From: RYN-428 sp035551995 | GTDB taxonomy: Bacteria; Planctomycetota; Phycisphaerae; Tepidisphaerales; Tepidisphaeraceae | Length of the DNA: 64,000 nt | Assembly: GCA_035551995.1 (NCBI GenBank) | Contig: DASZME010000078.1 | Coordinates: forward strand, 1-64,000 | Direction of reading: 5' to 3' | Shown: one piece after another, positions 1 to 8,327 of the stretch | How positions within the stretch are numbered: position 1 is the stretch's first letter | Layout: each line of letters begins with the position of its first letter | Notes under the pieces: model-generated | What the model was told of the DNA's origin: nothing | Seen by the model: only the letters and a program-made list of their open reading frames with translations | The model's database searches: none | Program-made: the position numbers and the translations under genes

Positions 1-1233
1 AATCTGCGGCAGGTTGCCGATCACCATCGTCACCGCCATCGTTTCCCCCGCGGCGCGAGCGAGGCCAAGCATGATGGCGCCGAATAATCCGCTACGGCCA
101 TACCGGAGCATGGCGGTGGAGCTTTGCCACCACGTCGCGCCCAGCGCCTGCGTTCCTTCGATCTGAATTCGCGGCACCGCGCGCAACACGTCGCGACTGA
201 TGGCGGTGATGATCGGCAGAATCATGATCGCCAGGATCAGCCCGGCGGCCAACATATCGCGCCCCGCCGGCGCCGCGTCGGTGTGGAGAAATCGCAGAAA
301 CGGAACCCACCCGAAAAACGCATTCAACGGCGGCTCGACGTGGCCGCTCAAAAACGGCACCAGCACGAACAAGCCCCAGATGCCATACGCGATGCTCGGG
401 ATCGCGGCGAGAAATTCGATCAGGAACGAGAGAATATTGACCCCCGCTCTGCCCAGTTCACCCAGCCAGTATGCTGCCGCGACCGCCCAGACGACGGACC
501 AGCCCAGCGAAACGCCCTCGAGCCAAAGCAGCGACAAGACCAGAATACCCAGGCCAAGATGAAGAAAAATCTGCAATGATTTGAGCGGGCCAATGCGCGG
601 GTCTTCGTTTCGCCAGGCGAACCAGACCAGAAAGCCCGTGCAGCCCACGCCAAGGAAGGTGCCGAGGACGACGATCGTCCTCCACCAGTTGGCGATGGTT
701 GGATTCGCGATGTCGGCGCAACTGACCAGCACGCTGGTTAAAATCAGTCCGAAAATGCCGCATTTGATAAACGTGGGCGTCAGCCATGGGCCGATGCGAA
801 CCAGAAAAAGCGCCGCACCCAGACTCAGCGGGACGGCGAACAGCAACGCCAGCGCCGAGCTGATGACCGTGCCGTAAATAAACGCCAGCGACCCAAAGGA
901 ACCGGGAACGGTGACGTCCACGTCGTTTCCGTCGGCGCCGAGGTGAGTCTCGACTCTTTCGGGCTGCCATCGGTCCGACGTGACAAAGTGAAAGCCGAAC
1001 TGGCGAATGCTCGGCCAGGCGCCGTCGGTCAGCACGGCAAGGAGCGCGACGAGCATGAGAAGGACGATGACGGCACTTCCGCGGGCCAGGGTGGCCATGA
1101 TGAAGTCGCCGCCGAAGCGGTTGTCGGAAGCGGCGAAGATGCTCTGACTGCCGGCGGCGCCACCGCCAATGTCCCCCGTGAAGCCGATCATCGGCTCGGG
1201 AATGCGGGGATCGATGGAAGACGAGGTGGACAT
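1..1233 (-). CDS. pstC: Phosphate ABC transporter permease PstC (C-terminus beyond window)
   Basis: Inner-membrane channel subunit of the high-affinity phosphate importer; works with PstS (next gene upstream), PstA and PstB, which would lie beyond the left edge. The frame is open from an ATG at 1233 to base 1 (411 residues). A hydrophilic N-terminus is followed by a first membrane segment near residues 50-70, the conserved AIPSIAYGIWG stretch near 277-287, an EAA-type loop (EGTQALGATWW) near 359-369 and GETMAVTMVIGN near 396-407. Compared with the remembered E. coli protein (319 aa), about 110 hydrophobic residues (roughly 148-262) are inserted between the second-helix region and the AIPS motif and probably add about three membrane helices. 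No strong ribosome-binding site is visible before the ATG. Family assignment is firm; the function of the insert is unknown. Confidence 0.93.
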   Translation of the reverse strand, partial: MSTSSSIDPRIPEPMIGFTGDIGGGAAGSQSIFAASDNRFGGDFIMATLARGSAVIVLLMLVALLAVLTDGAWPSIRQFGFHFVTSDRWQPERVETHLGADGNDVDVTVPGSFGSLAFIYGTVISSALALLFAVPLSLGAALFLVRIGPWLTPTFIKCGIFGLILTSVLVSCADIANPTIANWWRTIVVLGTFLGVGCTGFLVWFAWRNEDPRIGPLKSLQIFLHLGLGILVLSLLWLEGVSLGWSVVWAVAAAYWLGELGRAGVNILSFLIEFLAAIPSIAYGIWGLFVLVPFLSGHVEPPLNAFFGWVPFLRFLHTDAAPAGRDMLAAGLILAIMILPIITAISRDVLRAVPRIQIEGTQALGATWWQSSTAMLRYGRSGLFGAIMLGLARAAGETMAVTMVIGNLPQI

Positions 1234-1243
1234 GGGACGGTTG

Positions 1244-1570
1244 TTGTTAGTTGTTAGTTGTTAGAGCGTATTCACTCGCTGTTGCGTTTCTGCGTTTAGC
1301 GGCCCCGCTTGCGGGGCGCGTTTCGCGGTGGAAGCTCGCTCCACCAACATCAAAAATGCTCTCGTCGTTAGTTGCTAGTGAGCCGATCCTCTCTCGTTTG
1401 TGTAGACGGGGATGCGATGGAATATACATTTACTGAATTACCTCTCGCGCCTGAATCGAGTACACAGGGCACGGAGCACGCGCCCCGCAAGCGGGGCCGC
1501 TAAACGAAGAGACGATACAGATATTCGAGACGTTTCTATCAACTATTAATTAGCAACTAACTAACAACTC
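1244..1570. repeat. Paired inverted palindromic repeat between pstS and pstC
   Basis: The pstS-pstC gap holds two perfect 28-bp copies in inverted orientation, at 1293-1320 (+) and 1479-1506 (-). Their core is GCGGCCCCGCTTGCGGGGCG, preceded by CGTTTA, and each copy is itself partly palindromic. The outer ends carry short runs of GTTAGTTG-type sequence, at 1246-1264 and, inverted, near 1550-1568. Related copies occur at 39350-39379 and 48662-48750. This is the arrangement of REP/BIME-like elements; in a pstS-first operon such hairpins often protect or end the upstream transcript. Function here is inference. Confidence 0.75.
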
Positions 1571-1573
1571 TTC

Positions 1574-2632
1574 CTACTGCGCCACCGGCTTTCCGTCGAG
1601 CGTAAGATGGCTCAGCGCTTCCAGGGCCTTCTTTTGTACGCCTTCGCTCAAGGGGGCGTAATACAGTTCGGGCGCGATTTTCTCGCCGTCGGTCAAAGCC
1701 CAGCGCAGAAAGCCGACGAGGGCCTTTGCCTTGGCGGGATCTTTCAGTCCGCCCAAATCCTTGTGAACGATGATGTATGTGAACGACGAGATGGGGTAGG
1801 ACTTTTCCCCGGGCTGGTTCCAGATATTCGCGGCGAGGATATCTCCTTTTAGCCCACCGACCGCTCCTTCGCCGGCCAGGGAAACGCCTTCGGTGGTCGC
1901 TTTGATAAACTTCCCGTCCTTGTTCTTCATCTCGGCGAACGGAATTTTATTTTCGATGGCGAAGGCAAGCTCGATATACCCGATCGAGCCCGGCGTCTGC
2001 TTGACGATCTGGGCGACGCCGGGGTTTCCGGGACCGCCGGCGCCGGTGGGCCATTCGACCTGTTTGGCCGAGCCGATCTTCGTGTTGAATTCGGGGCTTT
2101 GTCCGGCCAGGTAACGGGTAAAGACATAGGTGGTGCCGCTGCCGTCGGCGCGATGGACGGCGACGATTCCAGTCGCCGGCAGACTGACGCCGGGGTTGAG
2201 CGCCGCGATCTTCGGATCATTCCATGTTTTGATCGCGCCAAGATAAATTTCCGCCACCGTCGGTCCATCCAGCTTCAACTCGCCGGAAAAGCCCGGCAGG
2301 TTGTAAGCGACGACCACGGCGCCGGCGACCGTCGGAATTTCGATCAGCGTGTCGGCCCCGCCCGCGCCGGCCAGTTCGGTCTTGGACATCGGCGCGTCCG
2401 ACCCGGCGAAATCAAACGCCCGGCTGGTGATTCCTTTTATGCCCCCGCCTGATCCAATGGATTGATAATCGACCGTCACATCGGGATGGGCTTTTTGATA
2501 TTCAGCCACCCACCGCTGATAAATCGGCGCCGGGAATGTCGCGCCGCCGCCCTGAACCCGAACTTCCGCCTGCGCCGCGAAGCTGAATGTCAGTGTTCCC
2601 AGTCCGATCGCGATCTTCGTCATTGATTTCAT
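1574..2632 (-). CDS. pstS: Phosphate ABC transporter substrate-binding protein PstS
   Basis: Periplasmic phosphate-binding protein of 352 aa that delivers phosphate to PstC/PstA. The N-terminus is a signal peptide (MKSMTKIAIGLGTLTFSFAAQA, cleaved before EVRVQGGG). Family motifs follow: GGGATFPAPIYQRW, the phosphate-loop-like SIGSGGGIKGI, FAGSDAPMS, and RADGSGTTYVFTRYL near the middle. The ATG at 2632 has a good ribosome-binding site (GGAGCG) a few bases upstream. It is transcribed leftward ahead of pstC, but 340 bp of inverted-repeat DNA separates the two. A Pho-box-like direct repeat lies about 61 bp upstream, suggesting phosphate-starvation control. Confidence 0.96.
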   Translation of the reverse strand: MKSMTKIAIGLGTLTFSFAAQAEVRVQGGGATFPAPIYQRWVAEYQKAHPDVTVDYQSIGSGGGIKGITSRAFDFAGSDAPMSKTELAGAGGADTLIEIPTVAGAVVVAYNLPGFSGELKLDGPTVAEIYLGAIKTWNDPKIAALNPGVSLPATGIVAVHRADGSGTTYVFTRYLAGQSPEFNTKIGSAKQVEWPTGAGGPGNPGVAQIVKQTPGSIGYIELAFAIENKIPFAEMKNKDGKFIKATTEGVSLAGEGAVGGLKGDILAANIWNQPGEKSYPISSFTYIIVHKDLGGLKDPAKAKALVGFLRWALTDGEKIAPELYYAPLSEGVQKKALEALSHLTLDGKPVAQ

Positions 2633-2692
2633 TTGCGCTCCTTGGTTAGGCCGTTACAATTACCCCGCCGACATTTGCGGATGGTCACTCTA

Positions 2693-2711
2693 AGGTTAAG
2701 AAATGATTAAG
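2693..2711 (-). promoter_or_regulatory. Pho-box-like direct repeat upstream of pstS
   Basis: Read on the minus strand, two 8-bp direct repeats, CTTAATCA and CTTAACCT, are separated by 3 bp (TTT), giving an 11-bp period. They sit about 61 bp upstream of the pstS start codon. The layout and sequence match the cyanobacterial SphR Pho box (repeats of (C/T)TTAACC(T/A) spaced by 3 bp) more closely than the E. coli CTGTCAT box. Binding by a PhoB/PhoP-type regulator is inferred; no such regulator is in the window. Confidence 0.5.
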
Positions 2712-2867
2712 ATGCACTTGCGGCCGGCTGGCCCGCGGATCGATCCGTCGTGGATATTATCGGTAAATACCGATGCGTACGTTGCTTCCGTGATAAATCG
2801 ACCCGAAGGAACGCCGCCACCTCACCCGAAGATATTTGTTAAGGCGCCAGCGATAAATTCCGCAGCC

Positions 2868-3962
2868 TCACTCCGATTCGCCAGGCATGAGATACCACTG
2901 ATTAGTGGGCAGTCGATTTTCCGAATCGATAAACCACCCCAGCGGCGCCGGGAAGACATGACGCAGGAAGCCGGCGGCGCCAAGCGCCTTTTCCGCCGCC
3001 GGAGATTGGCCGCGCATCCAGATCGTATCGAAACGGCCCCGGTAGCGATGCGCCAGCGCCGCCGCCAGCGGAGCGGTTGAGTCGGGCGTTGGCGGCGGCC
3101 AAATGTCCAGCACGTTCAGAACGCGAATTTGCCCGCGATAGCCGGAGCGGATTTCTTCGACCACGACCAGACGATCGCATTCACTCTTACGACGGAAGCA
3201 ATAGACGTCTCGCTCCCGCTCGCCGGAAAAATAGCGCCATCGCAAATATTCGCGATCGCGCACGATGGCCAGCGCGGCGGCCGGCGGGGGAAGACCGATC
3301 GCGGCAGCCTCTTCTACATCGTGCAGAGGGAACAAATTCACGCCGCGGATGAGGTCTCGGCGCCGGGCCAGACGACGCGCCGGCGCCATCATGGCGGGTA
3401 TCGGCGACGCTAAACGGCGCGCGAGCAAGGGCCGCCGCGTCCGGCGAAAAAGCCATTCGTCGATCAGCGGCGCCGGCCGGACGATTCCGAGCATCGTGTG
3501 GTCCAACCCGGCGATCAGCGATCCGCCGAGCCGAAAAAAGAGTTCGCCGGATTTGGCGTTGGTGGACGTGCAAAACAGCGGGAATCGGCGCCCTTCGTGG
3601 ACGAACCGCATCAAGATGCCCAGGCCCATGCCGCGGTAGTCGGCATCGACGAAGAATTTGGCGAACTGGAGTGCCGTGGCCCTGAAGTCCCCGGCGCCGA
3701 TGCGGAACGGCATGCAGACGGCGGCGCCGACGACCGTGCCGTCATCGCGAATCCGCCAGCCCAGCGGGATGTCGCTTGCGCGGCTGGGATTTTCCAGCAG
3801 CAACCATCGCAGGCGCCGTTCGGCGGTCATCGGAGAGGCGCCGACCGCTTCCCCCGGTCGCGTTTGGCGCGCGAGAAAGCGCGCGACGTCCGCGATGTCG
3901 TCCTCGGAGATGTCGCCGACTGAGAGAACCAAATGTCTGTCCCCAAAACGCCTCTCGGCCAT
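2868..3962 (-). CDS. GNAT-fold acyltransferase, function unassigned
   Basis: Cytoplasmic protein of 364 aa that looks like a two-part GNAT acyltransferase. The ATG at 3962 (MAERRFGDRHL) is preferred; a TTG six codons upstream is also open. The acetyl-CoA-binding signature of GNAT proteins appears as KFFVDADYRGMGLGILM, followed by a neighbouring strand/helix with CTSTNAKSGELFFRLGG. A second half with REYLRWRYFSGE and a C-terminal IWMRGQSPAAEKALGAAGF repeats this general fold, as in polysaccharide-associated acetyltransferases. A glycosyltransferase lies 1.4 kb away, so cell-surface sugar modification is a possibility, but the substrate cannot be read from the sequence. Confidence 0.7.
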   Translation of the reverse strand: MAERRFGDRHLVLSVGDISEDDIADVARFLARQTRPGEAVGASPMTAERRLRWLLLENPSRASDIPLGWRIRDDGTVVGAAVCMPFRIGAGDFRATALQFAKFFVDADYRGMGLGILMRFVHEGRRFPLFCTSTNAKSGELFFRLGGSLIAGLDHTMLGIVRPAPLIDEWLFRRTRRPLLARRLASPIPAMMAPARRLARRRDLIRGVNLFPLHDVEEAAAIGLPPPAAALAIVRDREYLRWRYFSGERERDVYCFRRKSECDRLVVVEEIRSGYRGQIRVLNVLDIWPPPTPDSTAPLAAALAHRYRGRFDTIWMRGQSPAAEKALGAAGFLRHVFPAPLGWFIDSENRLPTNQWYLMPGESE

Positions 3963-3969
3963 CGCCGAC

Positions 3970-4194
3970 CTAAGCACCAATCTTTAGAAGGTCAATTGTT
4001 TTCCTCAACCGAGACTCGAATTGGCGGAACGCGTTTAAAGAGCGAAGCGGGGAGAAATCATCGATGAAATCCGCAACTCGGCTCCGATTGGCGCGGAACG
4101 ACTTCAGTCTGCGGCCGTGCAACTCACTAGCGATTTTCAGCGCCTGGTAAAGGACGCTCTTCGGATCAGCGATCGATTCGAATTTAGCTGCGAC
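3970..4194 (-). pseudogene. C-terminal remnant of the ATPase's partner gene, out of frame
   Basis: Immediately after the truncated ATPase, in the +1 frame, about 74 codons remain open without their own start. They encode a protein-like tail ending in RVADFIDDFSPLRSLNAF, a run of charged helix and a TAG stop at 3970-3972. From memory, tails like this (GRRLK..., then DDFSPLR) belong to the small protein often encoded just downstream of AAA_21-type ATPases (DUF4276-like; family name uncertain). The likeliest history is one deletion that removed the 3' end of the ATPase gene and the 5' end of its neighbour, joining the remains out of frame. Confidence 0.5.
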
Positions 4195-5153
4195 GTGCCG
4201 TCATGATCCTTCACAAACACGGTCAGCAATCCGCGCCGCTCGTCACGATCGATTCCCACGGCGCGTATGTCGTGAATTAAGTCGGAAAGCCGATTCGCTA
4301 CGCGCGCGAAAATTTGCGATTCCGCCGACAGCGCGGGTATTTGTTCCCGCATCACAAGGCCCTTTGACAGATAATTTAAGGTTGCAGGCAAGTGTGACCC
4401 GTCCGGCCCCAGTCCGTAGGGGGCGGAGAAATCGTCGGGTCGCCGCAAGGATGATGGCTCCAACTGAAGAAGGCGCCAGGACTGCATCTCCCGACGCGCC
4501 AACAGCGCAGTTGGACTCTCGGCGGCGTTCGCCGCCGATACCACCGTGCGCGGTAAGGACGACGCGGTGCGCGAGAACGGGCGGCCTCCACTGCGATCCT
4601 GGTGAAGTCTAATTCCACCGTTGTCGGTCGAAATAAATTTGCCTCCACTACGACGCCCTTTGACGGCCGAAGTCCGCCAAGTTCGCACCCCGTGAGGAAA
4701 AAGCAGATGTTTCGAAGCGTCTCCGAGTTTGATCGGCGCCAACTCTTCTTCAACGAGCTCGAGCGCGCCTCGTGAACTTTGACGATCATCGGTCTTATAT
4801 TTAATGCAAAGCTTGTAACGCAAAAAGGTGATGCTGGCTTTGGCGCGCTGGCCCAGATCGTCATCACTTTCCTCCGGCACTATCATTTCCGCCTCAAATG
4901 AGATTGTGTCGGCGAAGTTATCGCCGACCCGATGAAACAGGCTGCGCACATCAGTGGTCTTGCCGCCTTCATCGCGCACCGAAAGGGCGGCATCCATCAA
5001 TGGCTTACTTGCCATTGCGCTCAGAAAACTGATTGCATCAAAAAGATTGGATTTTCCGACGCCGTTGGTTCCGGCGATACATGTGAAGGGTCCGAACCGC
5101 ACGTCAACATCGACGAGGTTTTTGAATCCCGAAACTCTTAGACGTGTGAGCAT
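4137..5153 (-). CDS. AAA/OLD-type ATPase, truncated by deletion
   Basis: ABC-type ATPase related to the RecF/SMC-like AAA_21 and OLD proteins, often found in defence or toxin-like pairs. The N-terminus is typical: LTRLRVSGFKNLVDVDVRF followed by the Walker A loop AGTNGVGKSN at residues 28-37. At 338 aa the protein stops before the ABC signature and Walker B regions (the usual SLSDGTLR and LLxxEEPE stretches). The homologous part breaks off at HDGTS, and the last 20 or so codons are read from the wrong frame of a neighbour remnant. It is therefore probably a non-functional pseudogene even though it has a long open frame. Its base composition looks more AT-rich than the flanks, consistent with acquired DNA. 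Confidence 0.75.
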   Translation of the reverse strand: MLTRLRVSGFKNLVDVDVRFGPFTCIAGTNGVGKSNLFDAISFLSAMASKPLMDAALSVRDEGGKTTDVRSLFHRVGDNFADTISFEAEMIVPEESDDDLGQRAKASITFLRYKLCIKYKTDDRQSSRGALELVEEELAPIKLGDASKHLLFPHGVRTWRTSAVKGRRSGGKFISTDNGGIRLHQDRSGGRPFSRTASSLPRTVVSAANAAESPTALLARREMQSWRLLQLEPSSLRRPDDFSAPYGLGPDGSHLPATLNYLSKGLVMREQIPALSAESQIFARVANRLSDLIHDIRAVGIDRDERRGLLTVFVKDHDGTSQLNSNRSLIRRASFTRR

Positions 5154-5316
5154 ATTGCGGCTTAACGTTCACTGTAACTCAATTCTATTCATCCACAAGT
5201 TAATCGACGAGCCGAGCTTGCCAACGTCGGCGCTTCACGTGATTTACTCGCTTGTCGGGTCTGTTAAGATGATGCCCACGCAGAGCGATGCCGCGGGCGG
5301 CCAATGATTCGAATAT

Positions 5317-6462
5317 ATGCGTATCTGTCTTTATACCGCCACCGCCCTTCCCAAGCTCGGCGGGCAGGAGGCGGTGGTCGATTCTCTCGCCCGGCATTTT
5401 ACCCGCCTGGGGCATCGTGCCGTCGTGCTGGCGCCGCGACCTCGGTTGCCGCTGCTGCCGCAGGATCATGATCTTCCGTATCCGGTGGTTCGCCATCCCC
5501 GCTTCTATTCGACACGTCATTTCGTTTCGCTCTATCGGCGGTTTCTTCTGCCATTGCACGCGAAGGAAAATTTTGACGTCGTGCATTGTCATGACGTCTA
5601 TCCCACCGGGTATCTCGCGGCCCTCTGCCGGGAGCGAATGGCGATTCCGCTGGTCATCACCAGCCATGGCGGCGACGTGAAGGAAGGAAACATCCGCATC
5701 TCCAAAGCCGGCATGGAAGCGCGGTATATTCGAGCCGTCGAATCGGCCGACGCGCTGGTGTCGATCGGGAACTTCACGACCGAAGGGTTTCGACGGCTTC
5801 ACGGGAGCGACAAGCAAATCGTCCCCATTCCCAACGGCATCGATCCGGAGCCATTCGCGGCGCCGGCGGGCCGGCCGGTCGATTTGGACGCGAAAGTTCG
5901 CGCGGGGCAGTTCATTTTGTTTCTGGGCCGGCTCAAGAGCCGCAAGGGCGTCGATGTTCTGCTGGATGCGATCACGCATCTGCCGGCGAAGATCGGCGTT
6001 CATTTTGTGATCGCCGGGACGGGCGAGGAAGAGTCGGAATTAAAATCGCTGGCGCGGGAATTGAACGTGGATCGCCGGGTGCATTTTGTGGGGCGCGTGG
6101 AGGGCGAGGGGAAGATGTGGCTTTTGCAAAACGCGTTGTGCGTGACCATGCCGTCGCGAGATTGGGAGGCGTTTCCGCTGGTGCTGCTGGAGAGTTTTGC
6201 CGCGGGGAAGGCGGTGATCGGCAGCCGGATTCCGGGGATCGAGGACCTGCTGGAAGACAACGTCACCGGGCGCCTGACGCCCGAAGGATCGCCCGAGGCG
6301 CTGGCCGACGCTTTTGCCGAATTGATATCCAATCCCGACCGGGCGCGGGAGATGGGCGAGCGGGCGAAAGCGTTCGCCCGGAATTATTCATGGGACGCGG
6401 TGGCCGCTCGACATATCGCGCTTTACGACACGCTGGCTTGTGGCAGGCCGCGTCAATCCTAA
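5317..6462 (+). CDS. GT4-family glycosyltransferase
   Basis: Cytoplasmic glycosyltransferase of 381 aa with the two Rossmann domains of the GT-B fold. The N-terminal acceptor domain begins MRICLYTATALPKLGGQE, the usual glycine-rich loop of GT4 enzymes. The C-terminal donor domain starts around FILFLGRLKSRKGVDVLL, continues with VHFVGRVEG and ends with the conserved EAFPLVLLESFAAGKAVI segment, where the EX7E donor-binding motif lies. It probably uses a nucleotide-sugar donor for surface polysaccharide or glycolipid synthesis; the substrate is not predictable. The ATG at 5317 is used; no strong ribosome-binding site is visible. It is divergent from the truncated ATPase. Confidence 0.9.
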   Translation: MRICLYTATALPKLGGQEAVVDSLARHFTRLGHRAVVLAPRPRLPLLPQDHDLPYPVVRHPRFYSTRHFVSLYRRFLLPLHAKENFDVVHCHDVYPTGYLAALCRERMAIPLVITSHGGDVKEGNIRISKAGMEARYIRAVESADALVSIGNFTTEGFRRLHGSDKQIVPIPNGIDPEPFAAPAGRPVDLDAKVRAGQFILFLGRLKSRKGVDVLLDAITHLPAKIGVHFVIAGTGEEESELKSLARELNVDRRVHFVGRVEGEGKMWLLQNALCVTMPSRDWEAFPLVLLESFAAGKAVIGSRIPGIEDLLEDNVTGRLTPEGSPEALADAFAELISNPDRAREMGERAKAFARNYSWDAVAARHIALYDTLACGRPRQS

Positions 6463-6499
6463 GATAGCCGCGGATTACGGAATCGGAAGGATAAACGCC

Positions 6500-7033
6500 A
6501 TGGGACGACTCGGCATCGCATTTCGCCTGTTTTTTCGCGTCTTAAAGGACGAGGCATTCGCCGCTCGCGGCCAACTCCTTCTCGAAGCGCCGACTCCGGA
6601 ATCGACTCCAATCCCAATCGCCGCGCCGGCGCAGCCGCGCCCGCCCGAGCCGGCGCGGAGTGAGGCGATCACGCTTTTGTCGGTCTTACAGCGGGAATCG
6701 CGCCTGATCGACTTTCTGAAAGAGAACATGACGCCCTACAGCGATGCGCAGGTCGGCGCCGCCGCCCGCGACGTGCATCGCGACGCCGCCGCTGTGCTGG
6801 ATCGAATTTTCGGCCTAACGCCGGTGATGAACCAAGCTGAAGGAACTCGCGTAGAAATTCTCGCCGGGACCGATTTGGCGCGCGTTCGGCTGACAGGGAA
6901 CGTAACCGGAGAGGCGCCGTTCAGCGGAATACTTCGACATGGAGGATGGCAAGTCGGTAGAACCTCGCTTCCCGCGTGGAACGGCTCGCCCGCCGTGGCC
7001 AATATCGTGGCGCCGGCGGAAGTGGAGCTTTAA
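6500..7033 (+). CDS. DUF2760-family protein
   Basis: Cytoplasmic protein of 177 aa of the DUF2760 family, whose function is unknown. Recognisable family features are the hydrophobic N-terminus (GIAFRLFFRVL), a proline/alanine-rich linker (residues ~35-55), LLSVLQRESRLIDFLKEN, YSDAQVGAAARDVHRD, and the C-terminal VRLTGNV...PFSGILRHGGW. The start at 6500 was chosen over an upstream codon because GGAAGG lies 9 bp before this ATG and the upstream extension overlaps the glycosyltransferase. From memory, family members often sit beside Hsp70/DnaK-like genes in other genomes; none is visible here. Confidence 0.85.
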   Translation: MGRLGIAFRLFFRVLKDEAFAARGQLLLEAPTPESTPIPIAAPAQPRPPEPARSEAITLLSVLQRESRLIDFLKENMTPYSDAQVGAAARDVHRDAAAVLDRIFGLTPVMNQAEGTRVEILAGTDLARVRLTGNVTGEAPFSGILRHGGWQVGRTSLPAWNGSPAVANIVAPAEVEL

Positions 7034-7110
7034 CTCGGATTTCCGGTTTTCCCGAACGATACTAGCGGAATGGTTCGCTACAATAGCCACGGGCTAACAG
7101 TTCTGAAACC

Positions 7111-7127
7111 GGGTGCGGTCCGCACCC
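7111..7127. other. Short perfect palindrome before the receiver gene
   Basis: GGGTGCGG and CCGCACCC form an 8-bp perfect inverted repeat around a single T, 25 bp upstream of the receiver-domain gene. It has no T-run, so it is not a convincing terminator; it could be an operator or a transcript hairpin. Confidence 0.35.
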
Positions 7128-7151
7128 CGACGGGTTTATTGAGGCTATTGC

Positions 7152-7529
7152 ATGGCTGGGCGACCTGTCTCTATTCTCTTGGCGGAAGATGACCGCGATA
7201 CGCTTAAAGTGTTTTCGCGGCTGCTTCGCCATCACGGGTACGTCGTGCATCCGGCCGCGAGCGTCGCCGAAGCCAAAGCCCTCGCCGCCGAAAATCAGTG
7301 CGATCTGGTCATCAGCGATCTTGGGCTTTCCGACGGCTCGGGCGAAACGCTCATGCGCGATCTCAAACAGCAGTACGGCTTAAGAGGCCTGGCCGTGAGC
7401 GGCTATGCCATGCCTGACGACCTGGCGGCGGCGCGCACCGCCGGTTTTGACCGCTTTATCTCCAAGCCCGTCGAGTTTTCACATCTGCTTGACACGATTC
7501 GCGAACTCACCGACGGACTTGCGACGTGA
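7152..7529 (+). CDS. Single-domain response regulator (receiver)
   Basis: Stand-alone CheY-like receiver domain of 125 aa with no output domain. The acidic pocket is AEDD (D13/D14), the phospho-acceptor is D56 in VISDLGLSDG, the conserved serine is S83 in AVSGYA, and the invariant lysine is K105 in FISKPVE. It should be phosphorylated by a histidine kinase encoded elsewhere and pass the signal by protein contact. The downstream fdhD gene begins only 3 bp after its stop, so the two are probably co-transcribed and translationally coupled. No kinase is nearby, so it is an orphan regulator. Confidence 0.93.
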   Translation: MAGRPVSILLAEDDRDTLKVFSRLLRHHGYVVHPAASVAEAKALAAENQCDLVISDLGLSDGSGETLMRDLKQQYGLRGLAVSGYAMPDDLAAARTAGFDRFISKPVEFSHLLDTIRELTDGLAT

Positions 7530-7532
7530 ACC

Positions 7533-8327
7533 ATGAACGAAATTCTGCGATACCAGGCCGGCCAGATCCCCTCTCGCCAGCCGGATGAACTGGCCATCGA
7601 GGAGCCGTTGGAAATTCGCGTCAAGGGGAAGGCCGTCAGCGTCACGATGCGCACGCCCGGCCATGACGAGGAATTAGCCGCGGGATTCTTGCTGAGCGAA
7701 GGGATCATCACGTCCTGGCATGATCTGGTAGACATCGAGCCGTGCAAGCACGACACCCTCGGCAACATTGTCAATGTGACGCTCGATTCACGGCTGGCCG
7801 TTGATTTCGCTCGGCTTACCCGCCATGTATTCGCCAGTTCCAGCTGCGGGCTTTGCGGCAAGGCGACCATCGAATCGATCTTAAAGACCATCGATTCCAT
7901 CGGCGCCGACGCCGGCGTCGACGCCGCGGCCCTACTGGCACTTCCCGAAAAATTGCGCCAGGCCCAGCCCGCCTTCGATCGCACCGGCGGATCGCACGCC
8001 GCCGCTTTGTTCACTTCCGCCGGCGAATTGCTGGTTGCACGCGAAGACGTCGGCCGACATAACGCGGTCGACAAAGCCGTCGGCTATGCACTGTTGAATC
8101 AGCGGCTGCCCCTGGATCGGCACATTTTGCTGGTGAGCGGCCGGGCCAGCTTTGAGATCATGCAAAAATCGCTGGCGGCAAGGATTCCGATTGTCGCCGC
8201 CATTTCCGCACCTTCGACGCTGGCGGTCGAATTCGCCCGGGAAAGCGGGCAGACGCTGGTCGGCTTTTTGCGCGGGCAGCGCATGAATGTCTACAACGGC
8301 GCCGAACGAATCGCATTCACATCCTGA
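7533..8327 (+). CDS. fdhD: Formate dehydrogenase sulfurtransferase FdhD
   Basis: FdhD transfers sulfur from the IscS desulfurase to the molybdenum or tungsten bis-MGD cofactor of formate dehydrogenase. The 264-aa protein has the family landmarks: EEPLEIRV near the N-terminus, HDEELAAGFLLSEGI, the catalytic cysteine pair C105 and C108 in SSSCGLCGK, and the ending DVGRHNAVDKAVG...SGRASFEIMQK. Length matches the family. No formate dehydrogenase or molybdopterin genes are present, so its client enzyme is encoded elsewhere. It follows the receiver gene with a 3-bp gap. Confidence 0.95.
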   Translation: MNEILRYQAGQIPSRQPDELAIEEPLEIRVKGKAVSVTMRTPGHDEELAAGFLLSEGIITSWHDLVDIEPCKHDTLGNIVNVTLDSRLAVDFARLTRHVFASSSCGLCGKATIESILKTIDSIGADAGVDAAALLALPEKLRQAQPAFDRTGGSHAAALFTSAGELLVAREDVGRHNAVDKAVGYALLNQRLPLDRHILLVSGRASFEIMQKSLAARIPIVAAISAPSTLAVEFARESGQTLVGFLRGQRMNVYNGAERIAFTS

